Notes under the pieces: generated by a model | The model's database searches: none | The model's input: only the letters and a program-made list of their open reading frames with translations | Told to the model about the DNA's origin: nothing | Source of the DNA: Doryteuthis pealeii | Lineage: Eukaryota > Mollusca > Cephalopoda > Myopsida > Loliginidae | Direction of reading: 5' to 3' | DNA: 64,000 nt | NCBI GenBank assembly: GCA_023376005.1 | Contig: CM042157.1 | Span: 93,563,062 to 93,627,061, forward strand | Program-made: the position numbers and the translations under genes | Shown: positions 33,568 through 45,779 of the stretch, in pieces | Layout: each line of letters starts with the position of its first letter | Position numbering within the stretch: the first letter of the stretch is position 1

Positions 33568-33860
33568 TAGGAAGCGCGTGGTGTAATGGTTAAAGTCATG
33601 GGAAATGGACTCATCGCCCCGAGTTCAAATCCTGGACGTGGTAATTGCATTTCACTTAGCGCTAATACCCCTGGGAAAGGTATGAATCCTACTCTCCCTC
33701 CAGCTATGGGTAAATAGCAGGGCAGACTGGGTTCTTTAACCATGGCTAGGTAACCAGTCTAGGAGAAGGAAAACTCTGAATTCAAACCTGTTAAACTCTG
33801 CTTAAGAAATTGACCTTGTGTCGTATCCTGCTCGTGCGGAGGAGTTGGTAAATATATATA
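33568..33860 (+). mobile_element. tRNA-derived SINE (family B), best copy
   Basis: The head is tRNA-like: GCGTGGTGTAATGGTTAAAG (A box) and CGAGTTCAAATCCTGGACG (B box). The body contains GCATTTCACTTAGCGCTAAT, CTCCCTCCAGCTATGGGTAA and AGTCTAGGAGAAGGAAAACT. The tail CCTGCTCGTGCGGAGGAGTT ends in a TA run. Confidence 0.85.
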
Positions 33861-33896
33861 CTGCTACATAAGTACTGACTTCAACTAAAGTAAGTA

Positions 33897-34115
33897 AAAT
33901 TGGCAAAGTTGTCAGTATCAGATGGACAAGAGAGTTTATCCCCTTTTCACTAGCACTAGACCAGAGATTATTTTTGAATTTGAGGTGGAGGGCACAACTA
34001 CCATCAGCACCCTACTTTACCCCCACAGATAAAACAAATCCCTCCACCCTCGTGCGAGGAATTGAACCCCAGTCTCCTGTGTGACAAATGGGGATAGTTA
34101 CCACTACCAAACACA
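33897..34115 (-). mobile_element. tRNA-derived SINE (family A)
   Basis: Minus-strand copy with a clear tRNA-like head (GGTAGTGGTAAC...; B box GGGGTTCAATTCCTCGCACG) and family A body (GCTGATGGTAGTTGTGCCCT, TCTGGTCTAGTGCTAGTGA). Confidence 0.8.
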
Positions 34116-34640
34116 ACCAGGAAAAGAACAGGTTTTGTAATAGTTCATAAAGGGTTCTACAAGTCAAGTTGCTCGATTCACTTAATTTGTTCAAATCTGG
34201 GGTTAAGATTAAAATGGTTTATAGAATAAACTAATTTAAACAATGAATATTAAATAATATCTATATATATATATATATATTTTAACATTTCATTTGAAAG
34301 CTGGGGGGGGGACATTTTAGCTGAATTGTCACTATTCTTGATCAAGAAAAATAAATCCACTAACATTGAAAACTCATCCCTTTAAAGGCAAGGTCGGATA
34401 TTCTGTGGAATTAAGATGAATGTTTATAAGACACAGCTGACAGGTCTCTGATCTAATATACTAGTTGAAAAAGATATTATTATTATTATTATTATTATCC
34501 CAAAATAACGGGCAAATATTTTATATAAGATTATAGTAGGGACTGGCATTAACATCGTCTGCTACAAGTTTTAAAAGCAAATTAAAAAATAATTAAATCA
34601 ATTATTTAAGGTCAAACTTTGTCTAAATTGATAAGTAGTA

Positions 34641-34768
34641 AATCGTTTTAAATATAATAAAAATAAATTGCTAATGTAATGATATTTTTCTTTTTTTAAT
34701 GACCATCATTAAAAAAAAGAAAAATATCATTACATTAGCAATTTATTTTTAATATATTTAAAACGATT
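34641..34768. repeat. Near-perfect hairpin, about 60-bp arms
   Basis: AATCGTTTTAAATATAATAA...CTTTTTTTAATGA, a 3-nt loop, then the inverted copy ending TTTAAAACGATT. Only one or two differences. Confidence 0.85.
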
Positions 34769-34867
34769 TGTTTTGGTCAATTTTGTTCGCCGACGCCATT
34801 TTTGGTTCTTTTTAAGTAGTTTTATTGGCTTGTTTACAATTTTTATGTAACATTCACGATTGCAAAA

Positions 34868-35566
34868 AAATTTACCAAAAATTAGGTAATTATCCGATTT
34901 TAATGAAATTTTCAGTATTGATTTATCAATTAATGAATTTTATAATGCATCAGTTATTTTATTTCAAAACTTTAATTTAGTATTTTTGCTATGAAAAATT
35001 AATATATAAAATTCATTTAAAATGTGATATTTTTAGATTCTAGAAATAAATATCTATTTAATGCAAAACTTATTTTAGATACATAAAGTAATAAGTTTTG
35101 AAGAAAAACTCTATTTGAAAATGTACCCCCCCCCTTTTAAGCAGAAAAAATATCAATGTATAATTTTTTCTTTTAAAAGATAATAGCCAATTAAATAATT
35201 ATCGAAATGAGTAAAAAAGAAATCTCCAAAAAATTAATTATTTATTATTTTTTTACATTTTATTTTTCAATTTTCGGTACTTATTTTCTCATAGAAAAGC
35301 CACCGTAAAATTGTTTTGTTTGTTTCTATTCATAACTTCGGTCTTTTATCTCATTATTTATACTGTAATTAGTACAGTATAAGACCAACTCGAAAAAAAT
35401 GTTACGCCCCCAACATAAGGGGGGGGTCAAAATTAAGTGACCTGAAAAAAATGAGAAAGTATTGAAATAAAATAAATAATGCATTATAAAGATCATTCAT
35501 TGATAAATAAACACTGAAAATTTCATTAAAATCCGATAATTCCCTGATTTTTGGTAAATTATTTTC
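34868..35566. repeat. Inverted repeat with about 95-bp arms
   Basis: AAAATTTACCAAAAATTAGG...ATTTTATAATGCAT (34868-34965) is complementary to 35463-35566 (TAATGCATTATAAAGATCAT...TTTTTGGTAAATTATTTTC). The interior has C-runs and poly(G) at the right end. It could be a MITE. Confidence 0.7.
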
Positions 35567-35639
35567 GGGGGGGGGGCTAATGTCATTTTGTCAAAAACGC
35601 ATTTTAGGCTCATTTTTGCCAGTACCTAGATTATAGAGA

Positions 35640-37473
35640 TAATCCCTGTAATGGTAATACAGAAGTTATCTGTCCTTTGTTTTGATTTTATTTGGAGTTG
35701 AGGCTGACAAGACGTTTCTGTTATACTATCTGTACAACTTTCGTTGTACATTTATTTATCATTACTATTCCCCAAAAAAGTGGAGAAATTTGTCTAATAA
35801 TTCCGTAAAAATTCAAAACTAAAATCGGAATGTATGAGTTAGTAGTAAAATGTCAATAATATTCCTTACAGAGTGGATTAAACTCCATAAAAAGAAGGTC
35901 ACAATATGATGGAACGTCAGTGAGACAATTTCGCCATTGTGTTTGCTTTAGTAAACAGGACCTCCCACACCACACATTTTCAAATGTGACAAATTCCTTG
36001 AATAGAGGAAGTTCTGAATAGAAAACAAATAAAATACCACCCCACAACAAACAAAAAAAAATATATATATATATATATATTTTAAATTTTGACGTATGAT
36101 ATCAATTGTGCCAAAACTTATTTTGGCACAAATGACAAAGTAGTTTAATCAATTTGCAAAATCGATTAAAATACTTTATTGTAAATAAAACTAGTTTTAA
36201 TCGATATAAATAAATTATCTACATGACTCATAAATACATTTTTAATCTTTTAGAGCTTTTCCTTGGGCTAGTAAATAAATAAAATTATCATCGCAGGATA
36301 CATTCTAATTTTCCTAACACAGATTATTATTCTAATAATATAAAACACACATGCAAAAAAAACCAAATTAACACAGAAACTAACTTTACACACAATGTAC
36401 ATTGATCTGGTAAGTAATACTTTTAGTAGTACACTAGTAGCAAGAGATGGGTCTGCTGCGGAGATATTCATTACACACGCGAAAAAGATATTTAAAAAAA
36501 AAAATCTGAACAAAAAATATTATTAAATTTTCTGTTAAATATCATAAATAAAATCACATTGATCGAAACGATTGATTTTGAAGTTTAAGTGAAGCAAAGT
36601 ATTATATTACAACTAAGAGTACCTTGCGTTCCTTTTTAGGAATTCAACAACAAATCGATAACAAAAAAATCAAAAAGAAAAGAAAACTATTTTAGATTTA
36701 ACTGTGAGGGTGAGAGAATATAAATTAATGTAGAAAATTAATAGCTTACATACTATTTATTATTATTTGTAGTGAAAATCGTTTAGGTTTATTAGACTTT
36801 CCAACTACTACTTATGATGGCGTCCTTCTCATTCATTGCTTCAGTCACACAAAATTGTCAATATAATTTTTGCCTACCAGTCGAAATCAATAAGTTGATC
36901 TGATCATGTCGATAGATTTAACATAAATATATATATACATATATAATAAAAAATTTAAAATAAAAAATGGCAATTGTATCAGTTTTATGCAATTTGGATC
37001 GAAAGTTAAAGAAAGAAAATATCCAAATTTACTTAAGAGGCTTTTAAGTAACTTTCCTGGAAAAAAAAATACACTTCCTTGCCAAAAAGAAACATGAAGG
37101 ATCTAGAGCACTTAAGATTAAAATCAATATTTTTTTTTTTTTTTTTTTTTCGGTGTGAATGGATTTTTTAGTCATGAAAAAAAGTGAGAGGGTTACTTGT
37201 CCAGAATATTCCAGTGATAAATGTTTGAGGCAATTTATATATAAATATATTATTATTATTATTATTATTACAGATTCCATTTATTTATTTTTTTACAGGT
37301 CAGTTACATTTAAGGCCCAAAAGTCGCCATCCTCTTTTTGGCAGGGAGAGGGAAACACTAAAAAAAAATATAGTGGGTGGGTAAATTGGAGACGTGACTG
37401 TTTAGTAAAAAAAAAAAATAAATAAGATAAAAAATAAAGACTGAAACTTACTCTGGATGATGACTACATTTCA

Positions 37474-37509
<36 letters not shown>

Positions 37510-38307
37510 TATTTATTATCATTATTATCATACGTTACCGTAGATATTTTCTCAGATGGATATTTTGAACAATTACAACAAAAAATTGTACAAAAACCAA
37601 CAACAAACAAACAAAAACAGTAAAGCCTAATTTTAGACGTCGCAACATTTTCATTCCAGTCGTACGATTTTTAACAGTGGACAGAACTGGTTAATATTCA
37701 CATTTAAAAACAATCCCATTAAATTATTTGTATTTTCTAAATTAAATAAAAAATTTAGCAAGAATAACGAAAATATAAGCGTTTTATATCGTCGAATTAG
37801 TTTTGAATAATTTATAATCATGATAAATAAAAAGAAAATGTCGTTAGCCTCGCCCTATCGGCAATAGGTTAAATAAATAAAAAAAAGGCAACGATCTTTC
37901 ACAACTTGTGCGACTAAAGGTTTTAAAATTGAAATATCAACATTTAAACACAATAGAAAAACAACAGATTGGAAAAATGTAAATAAATAACATTTGTCTT
38001 TTCTCCATTTTATTCTGCGAGATGGAAAATGAAGCTAAATAAAATGGAGAATAAGCTGAGAGTAAGTGGTTATAAAAATACAATAATTCTGAGGATGAAA
38101 GTTATCTTTTCAAGAAAATAAAAATAAAACAAATAAAATTATATTGAGAACAATTTTCTTTTTGTTTAAATATGAAATCTAAAATTCTCAGGCAAAAGAT
38201 CGAGAGATAAAAAAGTAAAGGAACAGAAAATACGCAGCATTTAGAAAGTCGGGGACCAATTAATAATGTAAATCATTTACAAAATTGAACCCTCTTTTTT
38301 ATTATTT

Positions 38308-38341
<34 letters not shown>

Positions 38342-39000
38342 CAATACCAGCTTATTTGGGAGAGATTTCTTTAAAAGGAAAAAAAATATTACTCATTTTA
38401 GTCACCAGATTTTTTTAAAAACATTTTTACACAGATCTCTGATGAAAAAATAGAAAATATGATGATAATAATAAATAAAGATAAAATCATCAGATCATGT
38501 AAAATGACTCAGAAACTGAACATCGACTTTTATTTAAGAATTAGAATTGAAAAGGAACGACTTACCAGTATTAGTTTTTTCGTTTATTTTTTTTTTTTAA
38601 CCACTGTGTTACTTAAAATTGTTATCGTATATTCATGATGATTTCTTCATCTTGGATTAGTTGAAAAGGTTAGTAATCTACCATAAAAGGAAATTAGTAG
38701 AAGTTAAAAAAAAATATCGCTTTGTCTGGAGCTAGAGAGCCGATCGGCTCCTTTCTCAATGGGTTTAGAAATCAGAATGTCGAAAAAGGAAGTCGCTTGA
38801 CTAATTCCACGTATTCAGCACTGAATGTCAGAAGCTTATTCAGGTGTGATATTAACCTTTTTGCATTTGGCTTGCTTGTTAGGAAATTATTTTACGGCCA
38901 GAAATAATCATTTGTTTTATAATTAATAAAAAGCAATTAAATATTCAAAGACAAATAAAGATTGAAAAATATTTTTCCTCGATACGGATATTCATTTCCT
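35640..39000 (-). other. Probable RNF111 5'-UTR/promoter region (unresolved)
   Basis: A 5' non-coding exon must lie upstream of 30954. Minus-strand consensus donors exist at 38560-38565 (CTAATACTG|GTAAGTCG) and 37446-37451 (CATCCAGA|GTAAGT). Either could end a first exon. The region also has an (TTA)n run (about 37246-37270), (TA)n at 37478-37504, poly(T) at 38311-38339 and a small hairpin TGTGCCAAAA...TTTTGGCACA (36103-36127). No CpG-rich promoter stands out. Confidence 0.3.
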
Positions 39001-39059
39001 GTTAGAAGGTAAATATAAAAATGTCGTGGTCTTTAACAAAGAAATTACACACACACTCA

Positions 39060-39162
<103 letters not shown>

Positions 39163-39445
39163 ATATCCTATTTATATTTATTGAAACAAATTTTGTTGAA
39201 TACAGCAGAAACCAAATTGTTTTGTAATTTTTTTTCAATCTTTCAAATGATTTTCTTGATATTATCATTGTGAAAAGAATTTATAAAAAATCTTAAAGAA
39301 TTATTATTCCAAGTACTTTCAGTTCTCCTTTGAACCATATTGAAAGGTATTCTTTTTATAATTCTTACATTTATACATACATTTTATTCATATATATAAT
39401 ATTTACATATACATACTCTCTCTCTATATATATATATATATATTT

Positions 39446-39661
39446 ACCAACCCCTCCACACAAGTAGGATGTGACACAAGGTCAATTTCTTAAGCAGAGT
39501 CTAACAGGTTTGAATTCAGAGTTTTCCTTCTCCTAGACTGGTTGCCTAACCAACGTTAAAAAGCCCAGTCTGCCCTTCTATTTACCCATAGCTGAAGGTG
39601 GCTGCATACTTTTCTTAAGGGTATTAGTGCTATGTGAAATGCAAACAGCATTGTCCAGGAT

Positions 39662-39662
<1 letters not shown>
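39446..39662 (-). mobile_element. tRNA-derived SINE (family B), 5'-truncated
   Basis: CCCCTCCACACAAGTAGGAT to GGAAAATGCAAACAGCATTG-type body of family B on the minus strand. The tRNA head is replaced by a TA microsatellite (39661-39684). Confidence 0.75.
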
Positions 39663-39693
<31 letters not shown>

Positions 39694-39705
39694 GGAGATA
39701 GATAG

Positions 39706-40070
39706 ATACTAGCAGAAGTGCCCAGTCTATGACCAGACTAAAATGATTTTAAGAACACCAAGGAGTGAGAGAGAAAAGAAGAAGAGAGTAGTAGGAAGGA
39801 TGCAAGAGGAAAATATTTTGCAAATTCCTTATTAAATTTTTTTAAATTGGCCAAAAAGTCACATATTTCAATGTTCATTTATTTTAGGAATTTTTTTTAG
39901 TTTACATTAAAAATATCATTTTTTTAAAATGTAACCCTAAACTCATGAGTGTTTTGAAACATAATTTTATTTTCTAAAACCTTTTTTTTTTGTACATATG
40001 ACAAAAATCTAAGTACAGTTCTTAATTGCTTGTAGAGTTAAAGTGATAAAAACGTATTTGTTTGATTTAT
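39706..40070 (-). mobile_element. Repeat family F
   Basis: Second copy of 4934-5290: ACTAGCAGAAGTGCCCAG, then AACCCTAAACTCATGAGTGT and CTTTTTTTTTTGTACATATG. Confidence 0.5.
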
Positions 40071-40104
40071 TTTCTTTTTATTCACTAAAAATGTAACAAT
40101 AAAA

Positions 40105-40575
40105 AGTAGCTATTTCTCTGAACTTTCGAGATGAGGCTTAATAATTAGTATTATTTGGATTATTGGACACTTAGTGTAGTGTATAAAGGTGTTGGGTTAA
40201 GACAGTCCTAAGTGACAGTTATCTCTAGGCTGCAGGTTCAATCCTGGTCAAGGGTAACAGTAACATAGAATAATAATTAACACAGCTTAACACCTGTACC
40301 CCAGCCATGTTTAGCGGAATTTGAATAGGATACACCCATGAATTGAATAAAGGATGGGTTCAAAGTTCCATGATGACTCCCAATTACAACAAGAAGGTTC
40401 CCGAGTTCAAAAAGAAAATTCCCAAATTTGAAAGGAACATTCCTCAGTTCAAGAAAGCTCCAGAGTCCAACAAGAAATACCTGAAGAAGGTTGGAGAACA
40501 CATCAGTTGAAACATTGTACATATAATAATAAAGATGAGGACAATAGTCCTAATAATCCAAATAATACTAAAAAG
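40105..40575 (+). mobile_element. Repeat family D, long copy with tRNA-like block
   Basis: In order: TTTCTCTGAACTTTCGAGAT end, TTATTTGGATTATTGG, a block with a pol III B-box-like GGTTCAATCCTGGTCAAGG (40229-40247), then a string of GTTCC(C)GAGTTCAAAAAGAA-type units (40375-40465). It ends CTGAAGAAGGTTGGAGAACA, TTGAAAC, ACAATAGTCC. The unit region reads as a KVPEFKKK-like peptide repeat in one frame, without an ORF around it. Confidence 0.75.
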
Positions 40576-40724
40576 AAGCTAAGAATTAAAGATTTGTCCT
40601 TATTTGTTGTTGGAAAAGTTTGTGTATTAATTCAATACTGTAAAAAAAAAAAAAATAGACAAATAGATGGACAGAAAGATTTAAAAAATAAATAAAACTC
40701 ACACATACACAACTAATGACAAAT

Positions 40725-40985
40725 CCAGTTCCCAAACACACATACACATACTCATCCAGTTTGACCCATCCTCACCATTCCAACATTCTGGCCGAACACC
40801 TGTATCTCCACATAAACACTCCCCATTTAGAGGGAAGAAAATTCACTACCTGCTCCCAGCTACTCCTACCCTTACTGACAACCTGTTTTTCACCATTCTG
40901 AAGATGTTCTTCATTGAAGCAAGAAATGGCCAAAACGTTGCATCGTCGACAATAAACATCCAGTTTCCATAACATCCCGTGCTTG
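40725..40985 (+). repeat. Retroelement-terminus-like repeat
   Basis: A base-balanced block containing CATTCTGAAGATGTTCTTC, CCAAAACGTTGCATCGTCGA and CAATAAACATCCAGTTTCCA. This is the same CTGAAGATG...AAAC...AATAAAC layout as the arms at 29772-30247. No second copy in the window. Confidence 0.5.
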
Positions 40986-41403
40986 TCTACTTTTCTCTAC
41001 GTATTAATTCAAAGGAAATTTTTTGTTTATTCTATGAATTGTTTATTTCTTCTTTTTTTTTTTTTTTTTTTAAGTTTGTGAGTTACACTGATTAAAATTT
41101 GATATATTTTGCTCTAAGAAATATGAAAAATATTCATCTGAAAAATCAGTTTTTGAGTTATTGATGTAATTTTTTCTGTTTAATTTTTGTTATTTTTTTC
41201 ATATGTGTAAAATCTTTTGTATTAAAATTTCCTTTTTTGTTTTACATCTAAAATAATATTTTAAAAAAGATATGCAAGGTTGATGATGATGTCAAGCCCA
41301 TAAATTTTTTTAAGAAATGAGAAACAGCAAAGGCAAGGAGATCAAAGACAAAGTAATTACGTAAAAACTTACCAACTTTATTTGGGAATGACAAATCAAA
41401 CAA

Positions 41404-41710
41404 ATAGTTGGATTTATGTCCTGAAAAGGACAGTTCACAGTGTAGTTGGATTTATGTCCTGAAAAAGAACAGTTCACAGTGTATTTGTATTTATGTCCTG
41501 AAAAGGACAGTTCACAATGTAGTTGTATCTATGTCCTGAAAAGGACAGTTCACAGTGTAGTTGTATTTATGTCCTGAAAAGGACAGTTCACAGTGTAGTT
41601 GTATTTATGTCCTGAAAAAGACAGTTCACAGTATAGTTGTATTTATGTCCTGACAAGGACAGTTCACAGTGTAGTTGGATTTATGTCCGGAAAAGGACCT
41701 TTAGTTGACA
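41404..41710. repeat. 38-39-bp minisatellite, eight units
   Basis: Units of GTAGTTGTATTTATGTCCTG plus AAAAGGACAGTTCACAGT, each with the palindrome TGTCCTGAAAAGGACA. Units differ by one or two bases. Intergenic. Confidence 0.92.
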
Positions 41711-42235
41711 CAAACAGATACCTCACTTTGATCCTCTTCATCCAGCCTGGGCAGCAATCTTTGACATCTGGATTTAGACGCTGGATATATACTAGTTTTT
41801 ATTGACAAAAACTACCTGATTTTTTGAACGGACTGTCCTTTGGATCTGTCATGTGTGGACACCCAGCTAAGACTGATTTTCTAAATCTAACTTTCTCACA
41901 CTCAGCTCTAGCAAATCAGAATTGAGGCCAATATAAGGTTAAAATCTGTCAATCAAATGACTGCATTTTCCATGAAACTACTGTTATTTTAAATTTTACA
42001 CTACAGTACATAACTGATAGGCAACCTATCAATTATATAACAATTAGAATCCTTCATTCCTTCCTGAATAGAAGCATCAATATCATCATGGACTATTGAA
42101 TTGTTACAATAGAAACCTAATGAATTCATGGGTTGTCTTGTAATTCCATTATAATACATTAAACTTCCTGCCCCATCTATTAATACATAACAAAAGGTTG
42201 CACTATAGCCACCCACTTTTCTAGATAAATACTTG
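41711..42235. other. Intergenic, no feature
   Basis: No gene or repeat boundary recognised. Confidence 0.4.
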
Positions 42236-42237
42236 TG

Positions 42238-42630
42238 TGTTATTTGAATTATTCAGACTATTGTCCTCATCTTTATTGTTATCAACACAACGTTTCGGCC
42301 TACTTCAGGTATTTCTTGTCGGACTCAGGAAACTTCTCGAACTCAGGAACCCCCTACTCGGACTTGGGAACCTTCTCTTCGAACTCAGGAACCTTCTTGT
42401 CATAATCAGGTGCCTTCACAGAACTTCAAACCTAACCTTTTATTCAATCCATAGGTCTAGACTATTCTCATTCTGTTAACCATAACTGGGTACAAGTATT
42501 AAGCTGTGTTAATTATTCTATGTTACTGTCGCCCTTGACCAGGATTGAACATGCAGCCTAGAGATAACTGTCACTTAGAACTGTATTAACTCAATGCCTA
42601 TATCTACTACACCATGTGTCCAAATGAAGG
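42238..42630 (-). mobile_element. Repeat family D, long copy
   Basis: Inverted relative to 40105-40575. It contains CAACGTTTCGGCC, TTCAGGTATTTCTTGTCGGA, several GAACTCAGGAACC units, and the tRNA-like block with GACCAGGATTGAAC (B box on the minus strand, about 42537-42550). Confidence 0.75.
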
Positions 42631-42758
42631 GCATATAAAAATAATAATGAAATTTATTGTGTACAGTGCTCAGGTGCACCACAACTCATCAAAGTCTCAT
42701 GTCAAGTACACAGAATAATGTTGTGTCAGGAACATGAACAGTTCACAGTAGTAATATG

Positions 42759-42958
42759 CATGTATGTGTGTGCATGTGTATGTGGAGAGTGGCATCAGGT
42801 ATAGTGTTGGCCGACTACAGGAAGCATGGAGGCTTTGAAAGATTCAGTGCTTCGGGTCCATGTATGTGTGTGCATGTGTATGTGGAGAGTGGCATCAGGT
42901 ATAGTGTTGGCGGACTACAGGAAGCATGGAGGCTTTGAAAGATTCAGTGCTTTGGGTC
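42759..42958. repeat. Exact-period 100-bp tandem duplication
   Basis: CATGTATGTGTGTGCATGTG ... GAAAGATTCAGTGCTT(C/T)GGGTC occurs at 42759 and 42859 with about two substitutions. It is a very recent duplication that creates repeated open frames. Confidence 0.9.
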
Positions 42959-43055
42959 TGCTGAAACGTTGTGCAAATAACAATAAAGAAAAGGATAATA
43001 ATACAATAATACAAATTATCAAGCCTCATCTCAAAAATTCCAATAAATACTAGTG
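42959..43055 (+). repeat. Family D 3' tail
   Basis: CTGAAACGTTGTGCAAATAACAATAAAG (key parts GAAACGTTGTGC and AACAATAAAG), then AATACAAATTATCAAGCCTC and TCAAAAATTCC. Confidence 0.7.
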
Positions 43056-43074
43056 TATCTACACTCACCTGATT

Positions 43075-43265
43075 TGACTTGGAGTTTATCGGCTAAAGGT
43101 GGTGTGATGCTAAACTCCAGAGTTACCCAGCAACTCCTGCGACACTACCGCTGCCAAACTGCATTGGCTTCTTAACTTTCCTTTGGATCACAGTGGCAGT
43201 GTGGAGAGGGTGGGGAATTTGCTGCTTGATCAACAGCTCATCCTCCATATCAACCCGCCCAGGCT
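43075..43265 (-). repeat. Repeat family H
   Basis: AGGTGGTGTGATGCTAAACT, CAACTCCTGCGACACTACCG and CAACAGCTCATCCTCCATAT recur (inverted) at 57520-57745 and 59040-59290. GC-balanced, non-coding; probably a SINE or MITE. Confidence 0.7.
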
Positions 43266-43414
43266 ACGTAGTTCAAAAAAAAAAATTGGACACTACTCTA
43301 TCATTTCTTGTAATCGGAAGGATGCCAACAACAACAAGAACATTATAACTGAGGACGTAAACATACATATAAAGATTTGTGTATCATAAATGAATATATG
43401 AATACCTTGGTACG

Positions 43415-43830
43415 GGTCATTCCATGTCAATTCACCAGGGCGTTACACCCACCAACACTGAATTACTTGAAATTTGGCTCAAATGTTCCCCTTCATGAGT
43501 TAGGAAAGTGCGCCAAATTATTTTGTCTTAAACCTTACCGTTCTGATTTTAGAGGGGTATATAATTTTCCTATTTTGCCTCAAAATTAAGTCCGTGTGGT
43601 GTCACAAAATCTCAGTGTTTTTTTTAAATTAAAAAAAAAATACTTCCATACATTCAATATTTCTGAAATTTGGTATGTAAGGCAAATAAGGACTGTAGAA
43701 TCCAAACATCCAACTATTTTAACCCTATACATGATAGAAAATTTTATTTTGCCCACCCAAATGCATGATTCCAAAATCAACAACTTTTCACCTATGTAAC
43801 TTACGGTCAGTCTATCGAAAATGGATCCTC
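43415..43830 (+). repeat. Repeat related to the 626-1042 MITE
   Basis: The left end GGGTCATTCCATGTCAATTC resembles that MITE's terminus. The right end is unclear. Confidence 0.45.
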
Positions 43831-44094
43831 TTCAATTTTCATGTGTGGGAGCAAAGTCTACTTTAGAAGATATGAACCTGCCAAGTTCAGAGTTTTTTTC
43901 CTATGTACGTGCAGGATTTCAGTGAAAGATTATAATTACAGATATAAATTTATTTCCGCATATTTTTGTCTCTTTTTGTTTGATCTTTTATAATTTGAAG
44001 ATTTCATATCTGGTTTTATTGATATGATTTTCCTGTTTCACTGGTTTTTGTTATTTCACAAAAAAAAAAAAACTCTGTTGGTAAATATAAAAAA

Positions 44095-44195
44095 TCAGGC
44101 CAACTTCTGAAGCAAGGTTTAGCAGGTTTAAATTCAGAGATTTCCTTCTCTTAGACTGGTTGCCTAAATCAAGGTTATCAAGTTCAGTATGACCT
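44095..44195 (-). mobile_element. SINE family B fragment
   Basis: GCAGGTTTAAATTCAGAGAT, TTCCTTCTCTTAGACTGGTT and CTAAATCAAGGTTATCAAG match the middle of family B. Confidence 0.65.
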
Positions 44196-44212
44196 CCCAA
44201 TTTTCACTTAAA

Positions 44213-44320
44213 CCTTATTATAATGGAGATTGTCTGTCTGTTTGTCTGTAACTACGTCACCACCAACGTCACAATTCCCTTAGTTACTTACGTCATATTC
44301 TCAATGGTTATTATCATAAG
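44213..44320 (+). mobile_element. Helitron 5'-end fragment
   Basis: TTATTATAATGGAGATTGTC followed by three ACGTCA motifs (44250-44296). No 3' end. Confidence 0.55.
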
Positions 44321-44526
44321 TTGATAAACTTTAGAATTGTTGAAGTAGTACAGTCCAATGCATCTACCATTCATGGAAACTCATAACCTGAGTGTTTTCC
44401 TGAATTTATCACACTGTTATGATTGTCTGCCCCTACTGGGATGGATTTGGGTCCAAAAGGGTTATCTTCCCTTGCCGCCAGGGTTTAGCAACTAGGGGGC
44501 ACTACTAGCTGGGTATTTAAACTCAG

Positions 44527-44532
44527 CCCGGG

Positions 44533-44590
<58 letters not shown>
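44527..44590. repeat. (CT)n microsatellite
   Basis: About 31 CT units. Confidence 0.95.
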
Positions 44591-44592
<2 letters not shown>

Positions 44593-44831
44593 TCTGGCAT
44601 CCACAAAAGATGGATTAGACATGTGGTGTCTCTGTCCATTAGGTAAGGGACTTTGCCCGGCAACTATCAGTAAGTGACTCTCATATTCTTTATGAACTCT
44701 CTCGTACTTCCAAAGGACTTTCATCCTATCTATTTTGTATCTTGTCATGTATGTCATATTCCATGTGCTCAGAAAATAAAGTCTGTATTGTTATTATGTT
44801 GTACTTCTTTGTTTGGCTTCATTTATGTATA

Positions 44832-45243
44832 CTAGGAAAATAAAAAAAAACGCCCTCTGGGCGATGTAAAATAAATATTGCCTGAGGAGATGGGAGTTGA
44901 AAATTTAATATCAGAGAGTTTGTATTATAAGTAAAGTAAAATCATCAAATTTATTAAAGGAGTAAAAAATAAAATAAATTTATTAAAGGAGTAAAAAATA
45001 AAAAATTTGAAATGGAAACTTAGTTCTGATAACTTTAATATATTTTTTAAAAATATTTAAGATAGATAATACCAGGTATGTATTTATTAAAACTTGTTTA
45101 AAAAAACAATGAGGACTGTCTAACATTGCATGCTCAAATTTTGAGTGTATTCTATTTATGACGATTTTAGGCAGTGTGACATAAGCAGTGAGGTAGTTTT
45201 TGTTACAGACAAAAACCGGAAGTGAATCTCCATTATTAATAGA
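44832..45243 (-). mobile_element. Non-autonomous Helitron
   Basis: Read on the minus strand: TCTATTAATAATGGAGATTC start, CGCCCAGAGGGCG hairpin and CTAG|T end (44832-44835). A 30-bp tandem duplication (TTTATTAAAGGAGTAAAAAA, 44947-45005) lies inside. Confidence 0.8.
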
Positions 45244-45771
45244 AGATATTCACCTATGTTGGAAGGTTACTCTGAGCCTTCGAACGTATTATAAGAACTA
45301 CACATTCAATTCTTATAGCACAATCCAGACATGTGATCGCAACTCTTGAAAGTTACATCCTCATAATCTTTTTTTTACAACTCTGCTTTGTGTGAAGGAA
45401 TTGGGAAGTAGCTTAACCAAATGGTGATGAAATAAAAATAATACAAAGAAAACTTGCGACATTAAATATAATGTAAAAGTGTAGCATTATTAAATAAATA
45501 CACAAATTGAAGGAAGAAAAATAAAAAATAAAGAAGAGTTGAATATTACCCGATCGCATCTGGGTAAAAAAAAGACTTTTAGAATATCAATTTCAAGTGT
45601 CACAATTACACGTTTGGGTCGTGCAATAAATTTGAGAGAATTGGAAATGTCTTGAAGAAACTGCTAATTCAATGATGTAGGTATCAGGTGGCCTAAGAAT
45701 GATCTTTTTGTTGCTAGGCAAGTTTCGATCTATGAGTCTTAGGGGCTTATGACTTTAAAGGACAGGGATGG
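45244..45771. other. Intergenic, no feature
   Basis: No recognisable gene or repeat boundary. Confidence 0.4.
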
Positions 45772-45779
45772 GTCTAAAG

